Positions 1 through 5,330 of a stretch of 5,330 nt of DNA are shown in pieces. How positions within the stretch are numbered: the stretch's first letter is position 1; each line of letters starts with the position of its first letter. The stretch comes from a bacterium (GTDB lineage Bacteria > Margulisbacteria > Marinamargulisbacteria > UBA6595), in NCBI GenBank assembly GCA_027621615.1, contig JAQCBC010000070.1, positions 1 to 5,330 of the forward strand. Direction: 5' to 3'. The notes under the pieces are model-generated. The model was not told where the DNA came from, searched no databases, and was given only the letters and a program-made list of their open reading frames with translations. The position numbers and the translations under genes are program-made.

Positions 1-1
1 G

Positions 2-286
2 GGTATTGTTGGGCTATTGGTTGGCACATTAAGCACAGGGTTCTCCTTGGCTATTTTGTTAAACAACACCGGTGGTGCTTGGGATAATGCTAAGAAGTAT
101 ATTGAAAAAGGTGCTTTTGGTGGTAAAGGATCCGAAGAGCATAAAGCGTCTGTTATCGGAGATACATGTGGCGATCCATTTAAAGACACATCTGGACCAT
201 CGATTAATATTCTTCTAAAACTGATGACAATTGTATCAATTGTATTTGCTGGCTTGATGATGTCAACTGGTTCGTTACTACCCTAA
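2..286 (+). CDS. hppA: Membrane-bound ion-translocating pyrophosphatase, C-terminal part (5' end outside window)
   Basis: This is the last 94 residues of a membrane-bound pyrophosphatase, an integral membrane pump that hydrolyses cytoplasmic pyrophosphate and exports H+ and/or Na+. The first complete codon is at 2 and the TAA stop is at 284-286; the reading frame is open to the left edge, so the TTG at 17 is not a start. The signatures seen are [15 protein letters not shown] (fragment residues about 21-35) and [14 protein letters not shown] (about 53-66). Their Asp and Lys residues belong to the conserved set that binds Mg2+-pyrophosphate in this family. A final hydrophobic helix follows ([18 protein letters not shown]). 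The DTSGPSxNIL ending resembles K+-dependent members; K+-independent ones usually read DTAGPAxNP. The deciding residues of the upstream GNTxxA region are not visible, and neither is the pumped ion. A Cys sits where Val or Ile is common in GDTxGDP. The stop overlaps the mrpA start by one base (TAATG). The family call is near certain; the subtype is tentative. Confidence 0.96.
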   Translation, partial: GIVGLLVGTLSTGFSLAILLNNTGGAWDNAKKYIEKGAFGGKGSEEHKASVIGDTCGDPFKDTSGPSINILLKLMTIVSIVFAGLMMSTGSLLP

Positions 287-2544
287 TGGGAATTTTAATC
301 GCTATTGGGCTGCCATTGTTGACAGCCCTTTCGATTGGGGTGTTTAGACTCAAGCGCTGGGTCTTTACGCTTTCGTTTTTAAGCGCACTGGGGTCTGTTG
401 CTAGTTTGTACACACAAGTACCGCTCAATCAAGTGTATACCTGGCCCTGGATGCCCAACATGCTAATTGATTTTTCATTCATTGCCGATGGCTTATCCTT
501 GTTTTTCGGGTATGTTGTCAGTGTGGTTGGGTGTTTTATTCTATTTTACGCCAAGCAGTACTTGCCGAAAGTAAGTGACTCGAACCCCCGTTTTTATGCG
601 TATATTTTGCTGTTTATGGCCGCCATGTTGGGAACATTGTTTTCCAATAACATTATTTTACTCTTCATCTTTTGGGAGCTAACTGGCGTTGTGTCCTTTT
701 TACTCATTGGATTTAACACCAATACGAAAAAAGGACAACTGGGGTCTCGAATGGCCTTCATGGTTACCGCCACTACCGGATTGGTCATGCTACTAGGCGT
801 TTTGCTCTTAGGATTTTTATACCAAACCTTTGATATTAGTATGATTAGCCAATTGCCGGCGTTGGATAGCAATGTTTGGACGGTGCTAGCGTTTTCATGT
901 ATTTTAGTTGGCGTTATGGGAAAATCAGCCCAATTTCCTTTGCATTTTTGGTTGCCCAATGCCATGGCAGCGCCAACACCTGTCAGTGCCTATCTGCATT
1001 CAGCGGCAATGGTAAAATTGGGGGTCTTTTTAATTGCTCGGTTTTACCCGTTATTATCCAATTTAGACTGCTGGTATATCGTGGGCGTGGTTGGTTTAAC
1101 CACAATGGTTGTGGGTGCCGTTTTAGCCTTGCTTACTTATGACCTGAAAGGCATTTTAGCCTACACCACCGTGAGTCAATTGGGCTATCTTATTGGGTTT
1201 TATGGCTTGGGTGGACCCGGTGGCATTGAACATGATTTTTTTCATATTTTGAATCATGTTTTGTATAAAGGCAGTTTGTTTATGGTGGCGGGCATTGTCA
1301 TCCATGCATTTCACACGCAAGATATTCGAAAAATGGGCGGGGCCTTTTCAGCCATGCCTTTAGCCGCCATTGCCTGCATTATTTCAGCTGCCAGTATGGC
1401 TGGAATCCCGGGAACAACCGGCTTTTTAAGCAAAGAACTCATGTTGGCCCATATGCTTCACCATCCCAATGCGCCCATTTTAGTGGGTGCCTTGGTTGTT
1501 TCGGCCAGTAGTTTAGTTGCAACAGCCTGTCGATTGTGTTTGCACATTTTTTCTCGGTCTAAATTAGCCGACCCTGTTCAGCCTCAGGGGATTTTATTTC
1601 AGTTGCCCCCATTTATTTTGGCCATCGTCACAATTAGCGTTGGCCTATTTCCAAAATCAGTGACCCAATGGCTGGCTCAGGCATCGGTAACTGGTTTGCA
1701 TGTGGCCAAGCCCCACAGTGTTTATTTGTGGCATGGATTTACAACAGAACTCATCATTAGCGTATGCATTACCTTATTTGGAATTATTATATACAGCGTC
1801 TTTCAAACATTCCGATGGCGTCTGACACTGCCCGCTATTTTTCAATTGGATGCCGGCTTTAATCGCGGAGTTAATGGGCTACCCCGAGTCTCTCAGTGGT
1901 TTAACTATGTCTGCCGTGTGGATTCCATTCATGCTCATATTCCAATTGTATTGGTTTTTTTTCTTGGATTAATGGCGACACTATTATTTGCGCTATCCCC
2001 AACATTGACTATTTCTACAATTTCTGTGGTTTACTTGCCATTGTTAATGATCACGGGAACTGCCGCCATTATTATATCCATGAGTAAAAAATGGCACATT
2101 AAACTTATTGCATTGTCTGTTGTGGGCCTGCTTGTCAGCTTTACATTCTTTTTGTACAAAGCACCGGATTTAGTGCTCACCCAATTGCTGATTGAGATTG
2201 TATCGCTGGTTCTATTGCTGCTATTTTTCAAAAAATTCTCAACCATGAAGCGAAAAGAAGACCACGCAATTCATGATCGATCGGGGCTGTCTTTTCTAAA
2301 GGCTATGTTATCCATTGGCGTTGGATTCATTGTCTTCATGTTGATTCAACTAGTCAACAGCCCCGCATCCAGCAATCCAATTGGGCAATTCTTTATTGAA
2401 AATACCATTCCGTTAGCGGGTGGAAACAATGCCGTAAATACCATTTTGGTTGATTTTAGGGGCTTTGATACTATGGGTGAAATCTCTGTGCTCTTCATTG
2501 CAATGTTGGGTGTTATGGGATTATTATGGAAGAAACGATCATGA
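286..2544 (+). CDS. mrpA: Mrp Na+/H+ antiporter large subunit A (NuoL-like, with MbhD/MbhE-type C-terminal modules)
   Basis: This 752-residue polytopic inner-membrane protein is the largest Mrp subunit, homologous to complex I NuoL. The N-terminal NuoL-type region is followed by the antiporter core at about residues 115-420. Likely proton-path residues are E131 in WELTGVVSF, K213 in GKSAQFPLHFWLPNAM, K244 in HSAAMVKLG, H320/H324/K328 in FFHILNHVLYKGSLF, and K383 in GFLSKELM. After further helices comes an MbhD-like (DUF4040) module with APDLVLTQLLIE near 626-637, then a charged cytosolic-looking linker (about 650-668). An MbhE-like module ends the protein, with NTILVDFRGFDTMGEISVL at 718-736. 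That C-terminal architecture separates MrpA from true NuoL. It is somewhat shorter than the roughly 800-residue Bacillus proteins but lacks no recognisable module. The ATG at 286 gives a typical hydrophobic N-terminus ([15 protein letters not shown]). It has no clear Shine-Dalgarno and overlaps the hppA stop, so translation is probably coupled. The 3' end overlaps mrpB by 4 bases. Confidence 0.96.
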   Translation: MGILIAIGLPLLTALSIGVFRLKRWVFTLSFLSALGSVASLYTQVPLNQVYTWPWMPNMLIDFSFIADGLSLFFGYVVSVVGCFILFYAKQYLPKVSDSNPRFYAYILLFMAAMLGTLFSNNIILLFIFWELTGVVSFLLIGFNTNTKKGQLGSRMAFMVTATTGLVMLLGVLLLGFLYQTFDISMISQLPALDSNVWTVLAFSCILVGVMGKSAQFPLHFWLPNAMAAPTPVSAYLHSAAMVKLGVFLIARFYPLLSNLDCWYIVGVVGLTTMVVGAVLALLTYDLKGILAYTTVSQLGYLIGFYGLGGPGGIEHDFFHILNHVLYKGSLFMVAGIVIHAFHTQDIRKMGGAFSAMPLAAIACIISAASMAGIPGTTGFLSKELMLAHMLHHPNAPILVGALVVSASSLVATACRLCLHIFSRSKLADPVQPQGILFQLPPFILAIVTISVGLFPKSVTQWLAQASVTGLHVAKPHSVYLWHGFTTELIISVCITLFGIIIYSVFQTFRWRLTLPAIFQLDAGFNRGVNGLPRVSQWFNYVCRVDSIHAHIPIVLVFFLGLMATLLFALSPTLTISTISVVYLPLLMITGTAAIIISMSKKWHIKLIALSVVGLLVSFTFFLYKAPDLVLTQLLIEIVSLVLLLLFFKKFSTMKRKEDHAIHDRSGLSFLKAMLSIGVGFIVFMLIQLVNSPASSNPIGQFFIENTIPLAGGNNAVNTILVDFRGFDTMGEISVLFIAMLGVMGLLWKKRS
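2528..2533 (+). promoter_or_regulatory. Ribosome binding site for mrpB (GGAAGA)
   Basis: GGAAGA lies inside the end of mrpA, 7 bases upstream of the ATG at 2541. It supports that start over the in-frame ATG at 2526, which would place this motif inside the gene. Confidence 0.65.
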
Positions 2545-2963
2545 AAGACTCCTATATTTTACGTTCATTCTATCCAGTTGTATTTTGGATTATTAATCTA
2601 TTCGCCCTATTTGTTTTTTTCAAAGGGCACAACGCACCGGGTGGCGGATTTATTGCCGGTATTGCCTCCGCCATATCGTTGGTGTTTTTATATGTTATCG
2701 AAGGTCGTGCCTGCCTAAACCGCATTCCCAATCCCGTGCTATTGGCGGCTGTCGGCCTGGGCCTTGCATATGGAACAGCGTTGGTACCGACACTATTTAA
2801 CCAAGCCTTTTTAATGCATACCATGTGGCATTTGCATATCCCACTTTTGGGAGATTTGCATATTGGCACACCCGCTTTATTCGACTTGGGTGTGTATTTT
2901 GTTGTCATTGGCATTACCGTTGGTATTGCGTTGTGGTTTGATGAGGCATCTGAATATGAATGA
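2541..2963 (+). CDS. mrpB: Mrp Na+/H+ antiporter subunit B
   Basis: This 140-residue membrane protein is the MnhB/MrpB subunit (MnhB family), a small multi-helix component required for assembly and function of Mrp complexes. Diagnostic motifs are FFKGHNAPGGGFIAGI at about residues 27-42, matching the family's GHxxPGGGFxxG signature, and FDLGVYFVVIG at 114-124, matching the family's FDxGV block before the last helix. About four transmembrane helices are evident. The chosen ATG at 2541 forms an ATGA overlap with the mrpA stop, has a GGAAGA site at normal spacing, and gives a length typical of the family (about 140). The alternative ATG at 2526 would add five residues (MEETI) and is less likely. 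The 3' end overlaps mrpC by 8 bases. The identification is firm. Confidence 0.95.
   Translation: MKDSYILRSFYPVVFWIINLFALFVFFKGHNAPGGGFIAGIASAISLVFLYVIEGRACLNRIPNPVLLAAVGLGLAYGTALVPTLFNQAFLMHTMWHLHIPLLGDLHIGTPALFDLGVYFVVIGITVGIALWFDEASEYE
2943..2946 (+). promoter_or_regulatory. Ribosome binding site for mrpC (GAGG)
   Basis: GAGG lies within the last codons of mrpB, 9 bases before the ATG at 2956. It argues against the upstream in-frame ATG at 2941, which it would overlap. Confidence 0.65.
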
Positions 2964-3291
2964 TTTAAATTTAATTGTTAGCATCATTGCATCGTTGTTT
3001 GTCGCCGTCGGCGTGTACTTGGTGTTGCATCGCAGTGTGATTAACATACTGATGGGCTTAGGGCTGTTAACCCATGCCACTAACTTGGCAATTTTAGTCA
3101 TGTCGGGTTCACCCAGCCATAAAGCAGCCCCGATTGTTTCTGATTCGGTTAGTCAAGTCTACGTGGACCCATTGCCTCAGGCGTTAATTTTAACCGCTAT
3201 TGTCATTGGGTTTGGGGTCACGGCCTTCATGGTGGTGTTTTTTTACAGACTCGTGAAAGAAAATCAACACACTGAGGTGAACCCATCATGA
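2956..3291 (+). CDS. mrpC: Mrp Na+/H+ antiporter subunit C (NuoK-like)
   Basis: This 111-residue, three-helix membrane protein is the Mrp homologue of complex I NuoK. Visible family hallmarks are the second helix INILMGLGLLTHATNLAIL (about residues 29-47, with H40 and N43), a conserved loop, and the block DPLPQALILTAIVIGF (71-86) leading into helix three, which is typical of MrpC/MnhC. It ends in a short charged tail. In the complex it should sit beside MrpD and MrpA, as NuoK does beside the antiporter-like subunits of complex I (family knowledge). The ATG at 2956 was chosen because GAGG precedes it at good spacing and the product then matches the usual 110-115 residues; ATG 2941 would add only MRHLN. 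It overlaps mrpB by 8 bases and mrpD by 4. Confidence 0.95.
   Translation: MNDLNLIVSIIASLFVAVGVYLVLHRSVINILMGLGLLTHATNLAILVMSGSPSHKAAPIVSDSVSQVYVDPLPQALILTAIVIGFGVTAFMVVFFYRLVKENQHTEVNPS
3274..3280 (+). promoter_or_regulatory. Ribosome binding site for mrpD (GAGGTGA)
   Basis: GAGGTGA is an extended match to the anti-Shine-Dalgarno sequence, located in the end of mrpC and 7 bases before the ATG at 3288. It suggests efficient independent initiation on mrpD in addition to coupling through the ATGA overlap. Confidence 0.8.
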
Positions 3292-4811
3292 ATACCTTGG
3301 CCGTTCTTCCCATTATTTTTCCCCTGATTACAGGGGTTATTTTAACGGTTTGGCGACAAACCAGTGCATATCGGTATACCTACATGATTCTAAGTGGTAT
3401 CATTCAGGTCATTTTAAGTGCTTACTTGGTGGTCCAAACAGCCCTTGAACCGGTTGTTGTCATGGCTGTAGGCGGCTGGCAAGCCCCTTTTGGCATTGTA
3501 TTAACCATTGATCATTTTGCTTCATTATTAATTGCCACTGCCGGTTTAATTACCTTGGCTGTGGGTGTGTATACAGCTGGAGAATCTGAATCCGCACACC
3601 CCTTGCGATTGCCCCTGATGCAATTCATGCTAGCGGGTGTGTGCCTATCTTTTTCAACGGGTGACTTTTTTAATCTATTTGTTGCGTTTGAAATTATGCT
3701 AATGGCCTCCTATGCCTTGCTGGTGTTGGAATATCGACCCAGTGATTTAAAATATGCTTACAGCTATTTACTGCTTAATATTATTGGTAGTGGTCTATTT
3801 TTAGCGGCTGGGGGCTTGGTGTATCGATTGTTTGGAACCTTAAACTTTGCCAATATATCCGAACGCCTTATTTTTACCATGGGAACCGATGGCCGTGTCG
3901 TTATTATTAGCGTTTTAATGCTGTTTGTGTATGGCCTAAAAGCGGGCATGTTCCCCCTATTTTATTGGTTGCCCAAAAGCTATTCTGCCTTGCCACCGGC
4001 CATTGGCGGTCTATTTGCTGGCCTACTAACCAAAGTGGGTATTTATGCTATGATTCGAATACTCAATCTATTATTTAATAACGATCCATTGCCATTTCTA
4101 ATTTTATTAATCGTGGCGATACTGACAATGATTGGGGGAATTGTCTTAGCGCTCACGCATCGATCCATTCGAATGATTTTAAGCTTCAACTTAATTGCGC
4201 ATATTGGCTTCATGCTATTTGGCATTAGTTTATTCACAGGCACCAGTATTATGGGAACTGTCTATTACATGGTTCATCACATGATTGTGATTGCATCGTT
4301 GTTTTTAATCACCGGAATTATGATGACGGAAACAGGCTCTGATTCGATTGACCAAATGGGCAATTTATTTAAACAGCGCCCATTGCTTAGTGTCTTATTC
4401 GGGTTGCAAGCACTTGCCTTAATTGGAATCCCGCCATTCAGTGGCTTTTGGGGCAAGTTTATTATTTTAGCAGCCGGTATTTCGATGGGTAGTTTCATTG
4501 GAATTGGTGCACTCATTATTTCCAGTGTTTTAACCTTGTTTAGCATGATCATTATCTGGTTTCGAGCCTTTTACACCGAAACTGATGTGGTTCTGACCAA
4601 CAAAACATCATCGTTGCAATACGCCAGTGTTCTGGGGCTTACCGCCCTATCGTTGTTTTTAGGCTTTGGCAGTTTGTATGGCACCAATTCGGCCATGCGA
4701 GCAACCGATCAGCTACAAGATTTAGGCACTTACCAATGGATGGTTAAACAGGCTGTTGTTAAACCCAGCCCAATCAATCAAACTGGAGGTGGTGATTATG
4801 ATGCGCATTAA
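3288..4811 (+). CDS. mrpD: Mrp Na+/H+ antiporter large subunit D (NuoM/NuoN-like)
   Basis: This 507-residue polytopic membrane protein is the second antiporter-like subunit of the Mrp complex, related to NuoM/NuoN. Key motifs are FEIMLMASYALLVLEYR from about residue 133, with E135 as the conserved membrane glutamate; YGLKAGMFPLFYWLP near 215-229, with K218; and LLTKVGIYAMIR at 246-257, with K249. Further along are the histidine pair in YYMVHHMIVIASLFLITG (H330/H331) and GIPPFSGFWGKF with K390. The FEIMLMxSY and FPLFYWLPKSY forms are typical of MrpD rather than NuoM/N. In Bacillus MrpD the equivalent glutamate is needed for antiport (family knowledge). The ATG at 3288 has a strong GAGGTGA site and an ATGA overlap with the mrpC stop. 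The last 20 or so residues are polar and glycine-containing, and they encode the ribosome binding site and start of mrpE, which overlaps by 14 bases. The gene is intact, with all expected key residues present. Confidence 0.96.
   Translation: MNTLAVLPIIFPLITGVILTVWRQTSAYRYTYMILSGIIQVILSAYLVVQTALEPVVVMAVGGWQAPFGIVLTIDHFASLLIATAGLITLAVGVYTAGESESAHPLRLPLMQFMLAGVCLSFSTGDFFNLFVAFEIMLMASYALLVLEYRPSDLKYAYSYLLLNIIGSGLFLAAGGLVYRLFGTLNFANISERLIFTMGTDGRVVIISVLMLFVYGLKAGMFPLFYWLPKSYSALPPAIGGLFAGLLTKVGIYAMIRILNLLFNNDPLPFLILLIVAILTMIGGIVLALTHRSIRMILSFNLIAHIGFMLFGISLFTGTSIMGTVYYMVHHMIVIASLFLITGIMMTETGSDSIDQMGNLFKQRPLLSVLFGLQALALIGIPPFSGFWGKFIILAAGISMGSFIGIGALIISSVLTLFSMIIIWFRAFYTETDVVLTNKTSSLQYASVLGLTALSLFLGFGSLYGTNSAMRATDQLQDLGTYQWMVKQAVVKPSPINQTGGGDYDAH
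4785..4790 (+). promoter_or_regulatory. Ribosome binding site for mrpE (GGAGGT)
   Basis: GGAGGT (extending to GGAGGTG) is the strongest core Shine-Dalgarno in the window. It lies 7 bases before ATG 4798 and 10 before the adjacent ATG 4801, favouring the first of the two tandem start codons. Confidence 0.8.
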
Positions 4812-5139
4812 GCAATGCCTAGCGGGCATCCTCTTAGTCTTTGTCTTTATTAAAGAACTGGTTATCGCTAACCTGCAGTTAGCCTACGCAGTGCTGTTTA
4901 TTCGAAACAAAGATTTAAACCCAGGTTTTCTAATTTATGATCTGAAGGGATGTTCAAAACTTGAAATGTTGATCCTCTCTCACATGATTACGCTAACACC
5001 CGGAACAACCAGTGTGTATTTGTGTGCAAAAAAACAAGAATTAACCATTCATGCCTTTGATGCTAAAAACCCAGATGCTGTTCGAAACAGCATTCAAAAA
5101 ACATTGCATCGGCCATTAAAGCGAGTCCTAGCATCATGA
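4798..5139 (+). CDS. mrpE: Mrp Na+/H+ antiporter subunit E, short form
   Basis: This 113-residue protein carries the core of the MnhE/MrpE family. It has one clear membrane helix with FIKELVIANLQLAY (about residues 17-30). A soluble domain follows with NPGFLIYDL (41-49), HMITLTPGTTSVY (62-74) and LTIHAFDA (82-89). The ITLTPGT and IHAFD-type motifs are diagnostic. Bacillus-type MrpE is close to 158 residues, with additional membrane helices before the IKE segment; here that N-terminal portion is absent. Start choice does not explain this: the residues encoded in frame upstream of 4798, back to 4756, are not hydrophobic. MrpE supports normal activity of the complex but is less tightly required than the other subunits in some systems (family knowledge). 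Tandem ATGs at 4798 and 4801 make the first residue uncertain by one. The gene overlaps mrpD by 14 bases and mrpF by 4. The family assignment is strong; whether the short form is native to the lineage or a truncation is open. Confidence 0.92.
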   Translation: MMRIKQCLAGILLVFVFIKELVIANLQLAYAVLFIRNKDLNPGFLIYDLKGCSKLEMLILSHMITLTPGTTSVYLCAKKQELTIHAFDAKNPDAVRNSIQKTLHRPLKRVLAS

Positions 5140-5330
5140 GTACTTTATTTGCTTTATCTATTATTTTAATTAGCATCTCTATCTTTTTATCCTGTTGGCG
5201 ACTGATTCAGGGGCCCACTGTATTTGATCGAGTGCTTGGATTTGATAGTCTATCTATTAGTGTTATTGCCGGTATTATTATTGTCTCTGTATTATGGAAA
5301 ACCAGCCTGTACATTGATGCCATTTTAATT
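5136..5330 (+). CDS. mrpF: Mrp Na+/H+ antiporter subunit F (3' end outside window)
   Basis: The first 65 residues of a small three-helix membrane subunit are present and the frame is open to the right edge. After an N-terminal helix comes RLIQGPTVFDRVLGFDSLS (about residues 22-40), the MnhF/MrpF signature with its conserved Gly-Pro-Thr, Asp-Arg and second Asp. A second helix follows, then SLYIDAILI (57-65), the start of the third helix with its conserved acidic residue. MrpF proteins are usually about 90 residues, so roughly 25 are missing. The ATG at 5136 overlaps the mrpE stop as ATGA. Only a weak GAG (5123-5125) lies upstream, so initiation probably relies on coupling to mrpE. mrpG would be expected immediately downstream. 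Confidence 0.93.
   Translation, partial: MSTLFALSIILISISIFLSCWRLIQGPTVFDRVLGFDSLSISVIAGIIIVSVLWKTSLYIDAILI

Noticed and set aside
17..286. Stand-alone 89-residue small membrane protein starting at TTG 17
   Set aside because: The frame is open to the left edge and the sequence matches the conserved C-terminus of membrane pyrophosphatases, so it is the end of a longer gene.
594..965. Antisense open frame of 123 codons within mrpA, and similar minus-strand frames at 204-428, 2031-2246, 2570-2914, 2877-3101, 3764-3949, 4043-4243 and 4277-4552
   Set aside because: They are shadows of conserved plus-strand genes, with no family motifs and no consistent ribosome binding sites.
876..1142. Plus-strand open frame of 88 codons in a different frame within mrpA
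   Set aside because: It lies wholly inside the conserved antiporter core of mrpA and shows no recognisable domain.
2526..2540. Earlier mrpB start at ATG 2526
   Set aside because: It would place the GGAAGA ribosome binding site inside the gene; the ATGA-overlap start at 2541 has correct spacing and family-like length.
2863..2955. Long N-terminal extension of mrpC, or start at ATG 2941
   Set aside because: The extension overlaps mrpB heavily and is not like the MrpC family; GAGG at 2943-2946 fits ATG 2956.
286..4811. Complex I (NuoL/NuoK/NuoM) or membrane-bound hydrogenase (Mbh) locus
   Set aside because: MrpA carries the MbhD/MbhE-type C-terminus, and MnhB, MnhE and MnhF family genes are present in Mrp order. 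No quinone- or hydrogenase-type catalytic subunit is seen in the window, though regions outside cannot be excluded.
1..5330. Promoters, terminators, riboswitches, repeats, mobile elements or CRISPR
   Set aside because: The window is continuous coding sequence; no convincing hairpin-plus-T-run, repeat array, or promoter pair was found by eye.

Overview
The window is a single plus-strand operon fragment with no intergenic DNA. It holds the 3' end of a membrane-bound ion-pumping pyrophosphatase gene (hppA), then mrpA-mrpB-mrpC-mrpD-mrpE and the first 65 codons of mrpF. The mrp genes encode the multisubunit Na+/H+ antiporter (Mrp/Mnh), in the seven-gene 'group 1' order A-B-C-D-E-F; mrpG would be expected just past the right edge.

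Layout: HppA C-terminus, positions 2-286 (5' end outside the window); MrpA with its MbhD-like and MbhE-like C-terminal modules, 286-2544; MrpB, 2541-2963; MrpC, 2956-3291; MrpD, 3288-4811; a short MrpE, 4798-5139; MrpF, 5136 to the edge. Every stop codon overlaps the next start, by 1, 4, 8, 4, 14 and 4 bases in order. Several internal starts (mrpB, mrpC, mrpD, mrpE) have Shine-Dalgarno motifs lying inside the preceding gene. mrpA has none and seems to depend on termination of hppA translation. No promoter, terminator, RNA gene, repeat, mobile element or CRISPR array was seen.

How the genes may work together: the pyrophosphatase hydrolyses cytoplasmic PPi and pumps H+ and/or Na+ outward. The Mrp complex exchanges Na+ for H+ using large MrpA and MrpD subunits related to complex I subunits NuoL and NuoM/N. 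Translational coupling of the two suggests a PPi-powered unit for building or interconverting H+ and Na+ gradients. That link is an inference from gene arrangement; each individual assignment rests on clear family motifs.

Organism: bacterial, with good GGAGG-type ribosome binding sites, moderately AT-leaning composition and a marked preference for the arginine codon CGA. This would fit a Gram-negative bacterium, perhaps a gammaproteobacterium, but the taxonomic guess is weak. The conserved core genes look intact and ordinary. The unusual points are the hppA-mrp junction and the N-terminally short MrpE.
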